Notes: a model not told the origin generated them from the sequence alone. Positions 43,537-53,254 are shown, counted from the stretch's first letter. The stretch is 64,000 bases of DNA from Thalassobacillus sp. CUG 92003 (GCF_013618635.1 NZ_JABLSJ010000002.1:124001-188000), one strand, 5' to 3'. Numbers and translations: made by a program.

Positions 43537-44277
43537 ATGCGAAAATTATTATATATGCCATTATTCGCTCTCATAATGGTGCTCGTTGCTTGTAACCAGG
43601 GTGATCAGGAAGGTATGCAAGGCGATGACATGACCTATGATCGCGTCAACTATGGACAAGGTGAAGGTGAGCGAGGCAACCGTGGTTATGAGGGCATTTA
43701 CGGTGGTCAGCGTGATTTCAATATGGATCTTTGGGGACGTAAAAGCCAGGAATACGCAGAACGTAACCAAGAGGGTAACAACGGTTTCATTCCTGATGCG
43801 GGTCAAAATAACACCAAGCAGGAAGCTCAAAATCAAACCCCGACTGAAAGTAATAGCGAAGGCCCTGTAGGTAATGACAAAGAATCGAACGATCAATCGC
43901 TGTCCAATTTGCAAACACAGGTCATTGAATTGACTAACGCAGAGCGGGAAAAACAAGGACTGGATCCCCTAAAAGCGAGTAAGGAAGTATCTAAAGTGGC
44001 CCAGGCGAAATCGAAGGATATGGCGAAAAATGATTATTTCTCACACACATCGCCAACCTATGGATCACCTTTTGATATGCTCAAGGATTTCGGTGTTGAT
44101 TACACTGTAGCAGCTGAAAATATCGCAGCTGGACAACAAACACCTGAAGAGGTTGTAAAAGGTTGGATGAATAGCCCGGGACACCGTAAAAACATCATGA
44201 ACAGAAGTGTAACGCACATTGGTGTCGGCTATGCTAAAGAAGGCAACCACTGGACGCAGATGTTTATCGGCAAATAA
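43537..44277 (+). CDS. CAP/SCP-domain lipoprotein (YkwD-like)
   Basis: A 246-residue precursor with a lipoprotein signal (lipobox LVAC, Cys at about residue 19), a low-complexity Gly/Asn/Gln-rich linker (about 20-125), and a C-terminal CAP domain (about 130-246) with the conserved SHTSPTYGSPFDML, AAENIAAG and GWMNSPGHRKNIMN motifs. It is expected on the outer face of the membrane. CAP proteins of Bacillus are linked to spores and the cell surface, but the activity is unknown. Ribosome site AGAGGAGGTGA. Confidence 0.92.
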   Translation: MRKLLYMPLFALIMVLVACNQGDQEGMQGDDMTYDRVNYGQGEGERGNRGYEGIYGGQRDFNMDLWGRKSQEYAERNQEGNNGFIPDAGQNNTKQEAQNQTPTESNSEGPVGNDKESNDQSLSNLQTQVIELTNAEREKQGLDPLKASKEVSKVAQAKSKDMAKNDYFSHTSPTYGSPFDMLKDFGVDYTVAAENIAAGQQTPEEVVKGWMNSPGHRKNIMNRSVTHIGVGYAKEGNHWTQMFIGK

Positions 44278-44294
44278 GGTGCCATCCCCTATAG

Positions 44295-44340
44295 AAAATT
44301 CCGAACAATTTGGCTGAAATTGTTCGGAATTTTGGTTTTT
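44295..44340. terminator. Terminator hairpin with TGGCTGAAA-type loop (copy 3)
   Basis: A 17-bp perfect stem, AAAATTCCGAACAATTT (44295-44311) / complement (44317-44333), is followed by GGTTTTTT. It serves the CAP gene and possibly the convergent oxidoreductase gene. Confidence 0.9.
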
Positions 44341-44373
44341 TAAGAGGCGTTCTATCACTCAACGAATAAGGAC

Positions 44374-45408
44374 TTAAGGGAGCAAGACGATCTTTCCTAA
44401 CTTCCCTCTATTTTTAAAATAAACTTGAGCGTCGCTCGCTTTTTCCAAAGGAAAGGTATGATCAATAACGGGCTCGATTTTACCTGCTGAAATGGCTTTA
44501 AGCATGTCTTTATATTCTGCTCTGGTCCCCAGTACAGAACCATACAAGGTAATATGTTTTAAATATACTGTTCTAAAGTCAAGATTAGTTTGTTGTCCCC
44601 CGGCAGAACCGGAAATACAGAATTTCCCTCCTTTTTTCAGAACATGAAGGGAGGTGGAAAATAAAGCATCTCCTACTACATCTAAGACAGCGTCAATCGG
44701 CCCGTCATTCACGTTTAAAATGTCTTCGGCAAGCTTATCGGACCTGTAAGACAACACATGTGTCGCTCCTAGTTCCTTCATTTTTTCTTCATCTTCTAGA
44801 TCACCGATGATAGCAATAACGTTAGCTCCAAAGACTTTTGAGGCAATTTGCACATTCAAGGATCCAACTCCCCCATTGGCCCCCGTTACCATAACCGTTT
44901 CTCCAGGTTGAGCATCTATTTGTTTGACCATGTGCCAGGCTGTTAGGCCGCTGACCGAAAAAACTGCACTGTCTGAATAGCTTGATAAAGGCATATCAAA
45001 ACAAAGATCTGCTGGCCAGACTACGTATTCAGCATAACCGCCATCATATTCGGACCCTATGAAGGACATATCCGCTGAGATGTGTTCAGTTCCTTCTTCT
45101 CCACTAGATGTGAATGGAAATAAAACAACATTTTTTCCTGACATGCCGTCGTCTACTTGCTCACCAACTTGAACAACCTCCCCGGATATGTCTGAGCCGG
45201 GAATACGTGGGAAGTGCACGCCTTCTGGCCGCCAACCAGACTGGGAACCTGTCCCATAGGCGCCTTCTCTCATCCAGATTTCCGTATTATTAATCGCGCA
45301 AGCTTTTACTTTCACAAGCACTTCATGTTCTTTAGGTTCGGGTTTTGGCATATCGACTACTTTTAACTGATCGACATCTCCATAGCCTGTTACGTGTACC
45401 GCTCTCAT
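44374..45408 (-). CDS. Zinc-type alcohol dehydrogenase/quinone oxidoreductase-like MDR protein
   Basis: A 344-residue medium-chain dehydrogenase/reductase with GroES-like N-terminal half (IPGSDISGEVVQVGE) and the NADPH-binding motif TGANGGVGSLNVQIA. It lacks the structural-zinc cysteine cluster, so it is closer to quinone reductase or enoyl reductase types than to classical zinc alcohol dehydrogenases. The start ATG at 45408 follows AAGGGGATG. Monocistronic; substrate unknown. Confidence 0.9.
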   Translation of the reverse strand: MRAVHVTGYGDVDQLKVVDMPKPEPKEHEVLVKVKACAINNTEIWMREGAYGTGSQSGWRPEGVHFPRIPGSDISGEVVQVGEQVDDGMSGKNVVLFPFTSSGEEGTEHISADMSFIGSEYDGGYAEYVVWPADLCFDMPLSSYSDSAVFSVSGLTAWHMVKQIDAQPGETVMVTGANGGVGSLNVQIASKVFGANVIAIIGDLEDEEKMKELGATHVLSYRSDKLAEDILNVNDGPIDAVLDVVGDALFSTSLHVLKKGGKFCISGSAGGQQTNLDFRTVYLKHITLYGSVLGTRAEYKDMLKAISAGKIEPVIDHTFPLEKASDAQVYFKNRGKLGKIVLLP

Positions 45409-45639
45409 GAAATCATCCCCTTTTTTCAAATTCTAAATGTATTATGCTCTCCTGAATTGCGTACGATTCAAATGGTCCCCCTACTCCAGTTGTATTATTG
45501 TTCAACATCTTATTTTAATCAAATGTTCTGTTTTTGCTGCTCCCATCATTCATCGAGAGGGTTGTTTATATCGAGTTAAAAGGAAGGAAATATGCTATAT
45601 TGAATTGAGAATAGAGTTTGATTAACGGAGGAAAGCCTT

Positions 45640-47355
45640 ATGCTTCGGATGTTTTCATACATACATACGTATAAAAGGGCGGCCATCATTGCCCTGTTGC
45701 TTATGCTCATCGAACTCGCCGTGGAGCTCGTCCAGCCGTTGTTTATGGCGCGTATTATTGATGACGGCATCATGCAGGAAGATTTTTCAGTTGTTGCCAA
45801 GTGGGGAGGTGTGTTGATCGGTTTGTCACTCCTTGCGTTTGCAGCTGGTATTACGAATTCGTTTTTTGCCGCGCACGCCAGTCAGGGAGTCGGTCATGAT
45901 GTGAGACGCGATCTGTTTGCCAACGTGCAATCGTTCACGCGTGCTAACTTCCACAATTTTTCTACGCCTACGCTCATCACCAGGATGACCAATGACGTGA
46001 TCCAAATTCAAAACGTATTATTTATGGGGCTGCGCATTGCCCTGCGTGCACCGCTGTTCATTATCGGCGGCATGGTCATGGCTTTTATCGTTCATGCCAC
46101 ATTAGCGTTGCTCTTGTTAATAGCTGTACCGTTGTTGCTGTTATTTTTATTTTGGATCTTGACTCAGGGGGTCAAGCTTTTTCGCCTTGTGCAACATAAA
46201 TTGGATGACGTCAACACGGTGATCCGTGAAAACTTGGCTAACGTCCGTTTAATAAAAGGATTTAATCGCGGCCATTATGAAGCGAGTCGTTTTGAACGCA
46301 TTAATACATATCTCAAGGAAAAAAATAAGCATGCACTCTGGATGATGGAGGTTGCGATGCCGGTGGTTATGCTGGGTATGAATGCCGTGATCGTGATTAT
46401 CCTTTGGGTCGGAGCGGTCGAATTGAATATGGGCAGCGCGCAGGCAGGGGAAATCGTAGCCGTCATTAATTATGCGACACGGATCATGTTCACCTTTTCT
46501 GTTTTCACTTTTCTCATCATGACATTTTCTCGCGGAAAGGCTTCGGCTCACAGAATTGAAGCCGTCCTCCAGGAAGAAGGTGAGAAAGAAGATGCGCCCA
46601 CTGCAGTCAAGCCGCCTATCGCTGGCTCGATCCAATTTGAAGATGTATCGTTTTCCCATTTCTCTCATCAGGCGAATGGTTTAAACCATATTACATTTCA
46701 GGCTGAACAAGGCGAAACGATCGGCATCCTGGGCGAAACGGGATCCGGTAAATCATCCTTGCTGCATCTCGTGCCCCGGTTATTGAAACCGACACACGGA
46801 CGCATTCTCATAGATAACACCGACACTGCAGAGATGAGCATGGACCATTTACGGAAAAACATCAGTCTCGTGCCACAGGAAGCGCATTTATTTTCGGGAA
46901 CGATCGAGGAAAATATCGGATGGGGAAAAGAAGATGCAGAGAGCGCTGACATTATGGCAGCTGCCAAGATGGCGCAAATTCACACATTTATCACCACGCT
47001 TCCGGACGGATACCAGACGCGTTTAGGCCAAAAAGGCGTCACGTTATCAGGGGGACAGAAGCAACGTTTATCGATCGCGCGTGCCCTGGTCCGCGAGCCG
47101 AAGATATTGATGCTCGATGATAGCACAAGTGCACTGGATGCTCATACAGAAGCCCGTCTGCTCACAGAATTGAACGAGCAGCAATGTACGGTATTAATCG
47201 TGGCCCAAAAGATCAGTTCCTTGCAAGCGGCCGACCGTATCATCGTGCTTCATAACGGAGAGATCATCGCACAGGGCGCTCATTCGACGTTGTTGAAAGA
47301 AAGTGCCTATTACCAGAAGATTTATCATTCTCAGCAGTCCGGGGAGGTGATGTAG
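45640..47355 (+). CDS. yfiB: ABC exporter half-transporter with degenerate ATP site (YfiB/BmrC-like)
   Basis: A 571-residue six-helix permease fused to an ATPase. Walker A is GETGSGKSS and the signature LSGGQKQRLS. The Walker B end reads LMLDDST, with Asp in place of the catalytic Glu, and the H-loop reads VAQKISS, without His. This half is therefore non-catalytic, as in heterodimeric exporters such as BmrCD or LmrCD. Its partner is encoded 1 bp downstream. The length fits Bacillus YfiB. Substrate probably a drug or lipid. Confidence 0.88.
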   Translation: MLRMFSYIHTYKRAAIIALLLMLIELAVELVQPLFMARIIDDGIMQEDFSVVAKWGGVLIGLSLLAFAAGITNSFFAAHASQGVGHDVRRDLFANVQSFTRANFHNFSTPTLITRMTNDVIQIQNVLFMGLRIALRAPLFIIGGMVMAFIVHATLALLLLIAVPLLLLFLFWILTQGVKLFRLVQHKLDDVNTVIRENLANVRLIKGFNRGHYEASRFERINTYLKEKNKHALWMMEVAMPVVMLGMNAVIVIILWVGAVELNMGSAQAGEIVAVINYATRIMFTFSVFTFLIMTFSRGKASAHRIEAVLQEEGEKEDAPTAVKPPIAGSIQFEDVSFSHFSHQANGLNHITFQAEQGETIGILGETGSGKSSLLHLVPRLLKPTHGRILIDNTDTAEMSMDHLRKNISLVPQEAHLFSGTIEENIGWGKEDAESADIMAAAKMAQIHTFITTLPDGYQTRLGQKGVTLSGGQKQRLSIARALVREPKILMLDDSTSALDAHTEARLLTELNEQQCTVLIVAQKISSLQAADRIIVLHNGEIIAQGAHSTLLKESAYYQKIYHSQQSGEVM

Positions 47356-47356
47356 G

Positions 47357-49180
47357 ATGCGAAAATCTTCATCCTCACAGTCATTCAACCATCCGCATCG
47401 TCGCCATCAAGGCATAGGAACACCTTCGCCCACGGTTCACAATATGAAAGCGACCTTGCTCAGGATTTGGGGATATATGGAAGGGGAAAAGCGATTATTT
47501 TGGTTCGTGGTGGCGATTATCGCTATCAGCTCAATTCTTTCGCTGCTTGGCCCCTATCTTCTCGGCATGGCCGTCGATCAAGTCATTGCGGACCCGGAGA
47601 CGGACACCCTCGTGACAATGGCGGTCTTGTTGATGACAAATTATCTGCTTCATTCGGTTAGTTTATGGCTGCAAAATTATTGGATGATCGGCATTGCCCA
47701 AAACACGGTGTATCACATGAGAAACCATTTGTTCACCCATTTACAGCGTCTGCCGATTTTGTTTTTCCAGGAGCGTCAACAAGGTGATTTGATGAGCAGG
47801 CTGACCAATGATATGGAAAACGTCAGCCGGACGCTGAATACGGCGGTCGTCCAATTTACGACAAGCATCCTCACCATTACGGGCACGTTAGGGGTTATGC
47901 TATGGCTGAGCCCTATGCTTACAGTTTTAACATTGACGATCGTTCCCGTGATGTATTACGGCATGAAATGGATCACGAAACGAACCGGGCGATTTTTTAA
48001 ACAACAGCAGAGCCACCTCGGTGACGTGAATGGCTACGTGGAAGAAATGTTTTCTGGCCAGACGATTATTTCAATGTTTTCTCAAGAAGAACGGGTGAAA
48101 GCTGAGTTTGCGGAAAAAAATAAAGCTTTATGCGATGCGGCTTATTGGGCACAAACGTATTCAGGCTTCATTCCTAAACTGATGAATATGCTCAATAACA
48201 TCAGTTTTGCGATTATCGTGGGCGCAGGTGGCATACTTGCACTCAATGGATTTATTTCCATCGGGGTCATCGTGACGTTCACAACATACTCCCGGCAGTT
48301 CACGCGGCCGTTAAATGATCTTGCAAATCAATACAATATGATTCTGTCTGCGGTTGCTGGTGCTGAGCGCGTGTTTCACATCATTGATCAAACAGAGGAG
48401 CAAGCTGACGAAACAAAAGCGGAGCCGATTGGCAGAATGGCGGGAGATGTCACGTTTGAAGAGGTCTCTTTTGCTTATAAGGAAGGGGAGACCATTTTAA
48501 ACAACATCAACTTTCATGCTGCGCCTGGGGAAACGATTGCGCTAGTCGGGCCGACTGGAGCGGGTAAAACGACGATCATCTCCTTATTGTCCAGGTTTTA
48601 TGAGGCAAATGAAGGCGTTATTAAAATTGATGGGAAGCCGATCAATTCAATCACGCGTGAGAGTCTCCGCAGCCAAATGGGTGTCGTGTTGCAAGATGCT
48701 ACTTTATTTAATACAACAATTCGCGAAAATATCCGCTACGGCCGATTAGACGCAACCGATGAAGAAGTAATGGCGTCGGCAAAAGCGGCTTATGCCCATG
48801 GGTTCATCAGTAACCTCCCTGAAGGATATGAAACGGTGCTGGACGCTGACGGCCAAGGGATCAGTCATGGCCAACGCCAGTTGTTATCCATTGCCCGCGC
48901 CATGCTGGCAAACCCCTCGCTGCTTATTTTGGATGAAGCGACAAGCAGTATCGATACCGTAACCGAAATGAAAATAAATGACGCACTTAAGACGCTCCTG
49001 CAAGGACGTACGACATTTGTCATTGCCCATCGTTTGAACACGATTCGTTTCTCAGATCAGATTCTGGTGATCGAAGGCGGGGAGATTATCGAAAAAGGGA
49101 TTCACCAGACCCTCCTGGAAGCTGACGGTCCCTACGCTGACCTTGTCCGGGCCCAGCAAAAAGAGGACTCTGTCATGTAG
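47357..49180 (+). CDS. yfiC: ABC exporter half-transporter with catalytic ATP site (YfiC/BmrD-like)
   Basis: A 607-residue partner of the preceding gene. After an N-terminal extension of about 40 residues come six helices and an ATPase with Walker A GPTGAGKTT, Walker B LLILDEATSSID with the catalytic Glu, and H-loop IAHRLNT. Its own signature is altered (ISHGQRQLLS), so the consensus composite site uses the signature of the first half and the Walker motifs of this one. The two half-transporters form one membrane exporter. The length is close to YfiC. Confidence 0.9.
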   Translation: MRKSSSSQSFNHPHRRHQGIGTPSPTVHNMKATLLRIWGYMEGEKRLFWFVVAIIAISSILSLLGPYLLGMAVDQVIADPETDTLVTMAVLLMTNYLLHSVSLWLQNYWMIGIAQNTVYHMRNHLFTHLQRLPILFFQERQQGDLMSRLTNDMENVSRTLNTAVVQFTTSILTITGTLGVMLWLSPMLTVLTLTIVPVMYYGMKWITKRTGRFFKQQQSHLGDVNGYVEEMFSGQTIISMFSQEERVKAEFAEKNKALCDAAYWAQTYSGFIPKLMNMLNNISFAIIVGAGGILALNGFISIGVIVTFTTYSRQFTRPLNDLANQYNMILSAVAGAERVFHIIDQTEEQADETKAEPIGRMAGDVTFEEVSFAYKEGETILNNINFHAAPGETIALVGPTGAGKTTIISLLSRFYEANEGVIKIDGKPINSITRESLRSQMGVVLQDATLFNTTIRENIRYGRLDATDEEVMASAKAAYAHGFISNLPEGYETVLDADGQGISHGQRQLLSIARAMLANPSLLILDEATSSIDTVTEMKINDALKTLLQGRTTFVIAHRLNTIRFSDQILVIEGGEIIEKGIHQTLLEADGPYADLVRAQQKEDSVM

Positions 49181-49269
49181 AACCAAAAGCCTCATCAGTT
49201 TAGAACGAACGCGGTGGTATGATAGTGTATTGATAAAGTTCCGTTACTATAAGGGAAAGGGGTGGCTTT

Positions 49270-49300
49270 GAACAACTCGCTTTCCTGCGGGGAACCGGCG
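49270..49300. repeat. Partial copy of the dispersed palindromic repeat
   Basis: AACTCGCTTTCCTGCGGGGAA matches only the left end of the repeat core found at 42513 and (inverted) at 49470, with no recognisable remainder. It looks like a decayed or truncated copy. Confidence 0.4.
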
Positions 49301-49384
49301 AACCTATTCGCGCAACGATTCTCACCTATGAGACTTTTTGTCACGTGAAGCAGAGCATTTTTTCCGTTCTACTCACAAAAGCAG

Positions 49385-49503
49385 GAAGGGCAGGGAAATT
49401 GCGAGACTCCTGTGGGATGCACATGATTGGTGAGATCCCGCAAGGCGAAGCCTGAGGAAGCTCACCACATGCCCACGGAAAGCGAGTGATTTCCCTGCCC
49501 TTC
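49385..49503. repeat. Dispersed palindromic repeat, copy B (119 bp, inverted relative to copy A)
   Basis: A perfect 15-bp inverted repeat, GAAGGGCAGGGAAAT (49385-49399) / ATTTCCCTGCCCTTC (49489-49503), encloses the core GACTCCTGTGGG, AGATCCCGCA, GAGGAAGCT and CCCACGGAAAGCGAGTG. Read in reverse, the core matches copy A at 42503, but the terminal arms differ. The element fills part of the 440-bp gap after the ABC exporter; no gene was found in that gap. Confidence 0.78.
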
Positions 49504-49621
49504 AAACGCCATCCTCAGCTAACGGAAATCACCAGGATATTAAAGTGTAGCTTCTTTGGCGGAACATATAGGGTACAGAGCTTTAAACGTAAACAATATA
49601 AATGAAAAGGGGTCAGTCCGT

Positions 49622-50185
49622 GTGGGTACCAAACTACTTCATCTCAGCATTTGGCTTTTTCTCATCGGTACCGGCCTGGTTGTCATCCTCTATTTAATAG
49701 ACAATCAAGGGCCCCAGCTCGGCTCACCGCAGACATACGAACCTTTGCCGACCGAACTGCACCCGGAGGTAGCAGAACGAAGGGAACAGTTAGTCGAACG
49801 GGCAGAGAAACGGGGCATTTCGGTCGTGATCACGGATGGTCATCGTACGAAAGAAGAGCAGAATGAATTATACGAACAAGGACGCTCGCGTGGCGGGGAA
49901 GTTGTCACCAATGTAAGAGGCGGGGACTCCTACCATAACTACGGCTTAGCGATCGATTTTGCTTTGCGTTTGGATAACGGTAATGTCGTGTGGGATATGG
50001 AGCACGACGGTAATCAAAACGGTGAATCCGATTGGATGGAAGTTGTTGAGATTGCTAAAGATCTAGGATTCGAATGGGGAGGCGAGTGGCCAGGGTTTAA
50101 AGATTACCCCCATCTCCAAATGGATTTCGGTTTGAGCATAAGAGAATTACGAAATGGGAAACGGCCGCCTGACGATCCGTCATAA
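49622..50185 (+). CDS. Membrane-anchored M15 peptidoglycan peptidase (CwlK/VanY-like)
   Basis: A 187-residue protein with one N-terminal membrane span (about 8-30) and an M15-type zinc peptidase domain. The metal motifs are SYHNYGLAIDF (HxxxxxxD) and YPHLQM (second His), with DGHRTKEEQNELYEQGR as substrate-binding helix. It likely cleaves L-Ala-D-Glu or D-Ala bonds in peptidoglycan outside the membrane. The GTG start at 49622 is 9 bp from AAAAGGGG; upstream in-frame codons lack a ribosome site. Confidence 0.9.
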   Translation: MGTKLLHLSIWLFLIGTGLVVILYLIDNQGPQLGSPQTYEPLPTELHPEVAERREQLVERAEKRGISVVITDGHRTKEEQNELYEQGRSRGGEVVTNVRGGDSYHNYGLAIDFALRLDNGNVVWDMEHDGNQNGESDWMEVVEIAKDLGFEWGGEWPGFKDYPHLQMDFGLSIRELRNGKRPPDDPS

Positions 50186-50213
50186 CTCGGATGTCAGTGC
50201 GACCGTTTTTTGT

Positions 50214-51119
50214 TTACGAATTGGATTCATAGAGGTGAAACTTTAATCCATAAGGATCGCTGATCATAAGGCTTTTGCTGCTGTATTCTTTCGTTATATT
50301 ACAGCCTGCATTCAGCAGCATTTCTCTGCTTTTTTCAATATTCTCGACCGTCAATTCAAAATACACGCGACCGCTTTCGTTATTTTCCAGATAGAGGTTA
50401 ACGCCGCTGATCGACAGTTTGGTTTCATTATCAAAAATTTTCTCAACCTTCATGCCCATGGTATTTTCATAAAAGTCCAACGCATTTTCATAATCATGGA
50501 CTTGAATCGCTATGTTATTGGTTAGCTCAAACGGGCTTTCCGACGTGATTTTGCTCGCGGGGCGAAAATCAGTGGATCCGGAAGGCAATAGATCAAACAA
50601 ATGCCAGACGGAACAAAAGTTATCGCCGGGGCCGAAACGAGCCTGAGCTATTCGGTAGACGTCACCGTTTTGGTCAAGGCGGAATGTGGAGACGCCGGGG
50701 CGATTGCGACCATGTTCGGCGAACCCCATATCTTCTGTAAAACGGCTCCCTGTCGTGGAGATGATCGGAAATGTCCATCTTCTGACGGCAGCGAAATCGG
50801 CCTGGACGGGCGGGGTGTCAGGCGTGGCGACCACAAACGCCGCTTTTGTTTTAATGTGATGATAGACCCCATTAAATCCATCTGCCCACATCGTGCAGTA
50901 AGAGCATGATTTGCCCATATTGTGAATGACGATCAACTCTTTTTTATCGTGAAAAAGCTCTTGCAGTGTGACTCGTTCGCCTTGAGCGGTTAAAAACGGA
51001 TAGTTTTCTACTTTTACCTCCGGAACGTTTTGCCGAAGCTCTGCCAACCGCTGCTTTTTTTCGTGAAGTTCATTCTCAAGCTGTACGATTTCAGCATGAA
51101 TATTTTCCAACCCATTCAC
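50214..51119 (-). CDS. DUF899 thioredoxin-fold protein fused to a VOC domain
   Basis: A 301-residue two-domain protein. Residues about 5-190 are a DUF899/AhpC-TSA-like thioredoxin fold with the redox-type motif GKSCSYC (CxxC at about 71-74) and RFGPGDNFCSVWHL. Residues about 195-301 form a VOC domain starting NNIAIQVHDYENALDFYE. DUF899 proteins usually stand alone, so the fusion is notable. A peroxide- or thiol-related detoxification role is possible but unproven. The GTG at 51119 sits very close to AAGGA; a TTG three codons later is an alternative start. Confidence 0.85.
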   Translation of the reverse strand: MNGLENIHAEIVQLENELHEKKQRLAELRQNVPEVKVENYPFLTAQGERVTLQELFHDKKELIVIHNMGKSCSYCTMWADGFNGVYHHIKTKAAFVVATPDTPPVQADFAAVRRWTFPIISTTGSRFTEDMGFAEHGRNRPGVSTFRLDQNGDVYRIAQARFGPGDNFCSVWHLFDLLPSGSTDFRPASKITSESPFELTNNIAIQVHDYENALDFYENTMGMKVEKIFDNETKLSISGVNLYLENNESGRVYFELTVENIEKSREMLLNAGCNITKEYSSKSLMISDPYGLKFHLYESNS

Positions 51120-51292
51120 TTCCTTATGTGTATTATGTATTCATTCGATAAATGATGAAGAAAACCTTTATTTTGGCGAGGAAAGTGCATGTTAAGAAGG
51201 AGAATTCAATTAATGTTGGTAAAGGACAGGTCTCTTAAAGTAGAATGGAGACAAAAGAGAACGTCCTGACTTGCCAGGAAAGGATGGAGCAC

Positions 51293-52192
51293 GTGGCAAA
51301 ATACGAATGCATCATAGTCGGGGGCGGGATAGGCGGCCTGCAAGCTGCTATCCAATTAGGACGTTATCAACATGAGGTGCTTGTTATTGATTCTAACCAA
51401 GGGCGTTCAACAATATGCCATAGCTATCATAGTATTCTTGGGTGGCCAGATGGCGTCAGCGGGCACAAACTACGTGAGGTTGGTCAAAGTCAGGCGCGCA
51501 ACCTCGGTGTAACATTCCACCAGGATGTGGTCGTGACGGCGGAAAAGCACGCCACAGGATTTTCAGTGATAACGGAAAAAGGGGAATACTTCGAGGCCGA
51601 ACGGCTGTTATTGGCAACAGGAGTGGTCGATCGCATTCCATTCCAAGCCATTTACCCTTGCCTTGGCCATACCGCTTTTGTATGCCCGGACTGTGACGGT
51701 TATGAAGTGATTGACAAAAAGACGATGGTGTTAGGCTCGGGTAATGCAGGAGCAAACATGGCGCTGGCGTTAACGTATTTCACGTCAGACCTCGTTTATA
51801 TTAATGATGAGCAGCAGGATATCTCGTCCGAAAAAAAGGAGGCGTTACGTCATCACCGCATTCCCGTTTACTCAAAACAGGTAGCTACCGTAATGGTCAA
51901 TGGTGAAAATGTGCAAGGCGTACAGATATCAAATGGGGAGATGTTGTTTGCAGATCGTGCGTTCCTTGCGTATGGCGGTAATGAAGTCAAGTCCCAGTTA
52001 GCGGAACAATTAGGGGTTAAGCTGCACCGGAATCAGCACATTCTCGTCGACCCCCGCACTAAAATGACAGATGTTGACCACGTCTGGGCGGCCGGTGATG
52101 TCGTCGCTCATTCGGAGCAAGTGACGATTGCTATGGGCGATGGGATGCAGGCAGCCATTTGGATACACAAAAGCTTGCTCAGTGATAAATAA
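51293..52192 (+). CDS. FAD/NAD(P)-dependent thioredoxin-reductase-like oxidoreductase
   Basis: A 299-residue two-dinucleotide-domain flavoprotein with the FAD motif IIVGGGIGGLQAA, the NAD(P) motif LGSGNAGANM, and VWAAGDV at the second FAD contact. A CPDC pair (FVCPDCDGYE) occupies the place of the redox-active CxxC of thioredoxin reductase. It resembles small disulfide reductases acting on an unknown partner. The GTG at 51293 follows GGATGGAG at usable spacing; longer starts at 51245 and 51284 are poorly spaced. Confidence 0.87.
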   Translation: MAKYECIIVGGGIGGLQAAIQLGRYQHEVLVIDSNQGRSTICHSYHSILGWPDGVSGHKLREVGQSQARNLGVTFHQDVVVTAEKHATGFSVITEKGEYFEAERLLLATGVVDRIPFQAIYPCLGHTAFVCPDCDGYEVIDKKTMVLGSGNAGANMALALTYFTSDLVYINDEQQDISSEKKEALRHHRIPVYSKQVATVMVNGENVQGVQISNGEMLFADRAFLAYGGNEVKSQLAEQLGVKLHRNQHILVDPRTKMTDVDHVWAAGDVVAHSEQVTIAMGDGMQAAIWIHKSLLSDK

Positions 52193-52228
52193 ATTCAGGG
52201 TCACCATATAATAGAAGGGATGAGTAGG

Positions 52229-53218
52229 ATGGTCCGATTCGGTATCATTGGCACGAATTTCATTACAGAACGGTTGCTCGATCATATTAAAGGCTACAGT
52301 GAGTTTTCCTTAGCAGCTATTTACTCCCGGACCGAAGAAAGAGCGTCAGAGTTTGCACGTCAATACGGTGTCGAGACGACGTTTACAAATCTTGAAGACA
52401 TGGCGAACAGCCCTGAGGTCGATGCTGTTTATATCGCGAGCCCTAATGCGCTCCATAGCAAACAATCGATCATGATGATGGAGCACGGGAAGCACGTGTT
52501 ATGCGAAAAACCGCTCGCATCCAATGAAAAAGAAGCGGCCGCTATGATTAAGGCTGCGCAGGAAAATGACGTCGTGTTGATGGAAGCCATGAAAACGACG
52601 CTGCTGCCAAGTTTTACGAACATGACAAACTATCTCCCTAAGATAGGTAAAATACGCCGTTATTGCGCTAATTATTGCAAGTATTCTTCCCGCTATGATG
52701 CTTACCGGGATGGGAAAAACGTGAATACCTTCAACCCGAAATTTTCAAATGGCTCCCTAATGGACCTCGGCGTGTATTGCCTGTATCCGATGGTGGTGTG
52801 GTTTGGAGAACCAGACAGCATTAAAGCGAACGGTGTGAAGCTTGCTTCCGGCGTTGACGGCGAAGGCAGCCTGGTTGCTTCTTATGAAGAAAGAGGAATG
52901 GAGGCAGTGATCACGCATTCGAAAATTTCCGATTCCTTCACTCATTCTGAAATCCAGGGCGAAGACGGCAGCATCTTGATCGATAATATCTCGGACCCCA
53001 CGCACATAGAATTAAAGTATAGAGATGGCAACATCGAACTTATCCATGAATTAGAAAAGCCGTCGATGTTTTATGAAGTCCAAGAATTTATTGAACGCAT
53101 CAAAACCGGGGAGCACCAATCAACTCTCAACTCTCATAAACATTCGTTGATCACAATGCGTATTCTCGATGAAGCCCGTGCGCAAATGGGAGTTGAATAT
53201 CCGGCTGATTCGGAGTGA
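52229..53218 (+). CDS. Gfo/Idh/MocA-family oxidoreductase
   Basis: A 329-residue NAD(P)-dependent dehydrogenase with the N-terminal Rossmann motif GIIGTNFI, the family signature CEKPLASNEKEA (Lys-Pro of the active site) and LMDLGVYCLYP in the substrate domain. Members oxidise or reduce sugars, inositols and other polyols. The substrate is unknown. The ATG at 52229 is 9 bp from AAGGG; the ATG at 52220 abuts it. Confidence 0.9.
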   Translation: MVRFGIIGTNFITERLLDHIKGYSEFSLAAIYSRTEERASEFARQYGVETTFTNLEDMANSPEVDAVYIASPNALHSKQSIMMMEHGKHVLCEKPLASNEKEAAAMIKAAQENDVVLMEAMKTTLLPSFTNMTNYLPKIGKIRRYCANYCKYSSRYDAYRDGKNVNTFNPKFSNGSLMDLGVYCLYPMVVWFGEPDSIKANGVKLASGVDGEGSLVASYEERGMEAVITHSKISDSFTHSEIQGEDGSILIDNISDPTHIELKYRDGNIELIHELEKPSMFYEVQEFIERIKTGEHQSTLNSHKHSLITMRILDEARAQMGVEYPADSE

Positions 53219-53254
53219 TTTCAAGCCAGATTATTGGGTGAAGGGGAGACCAAG

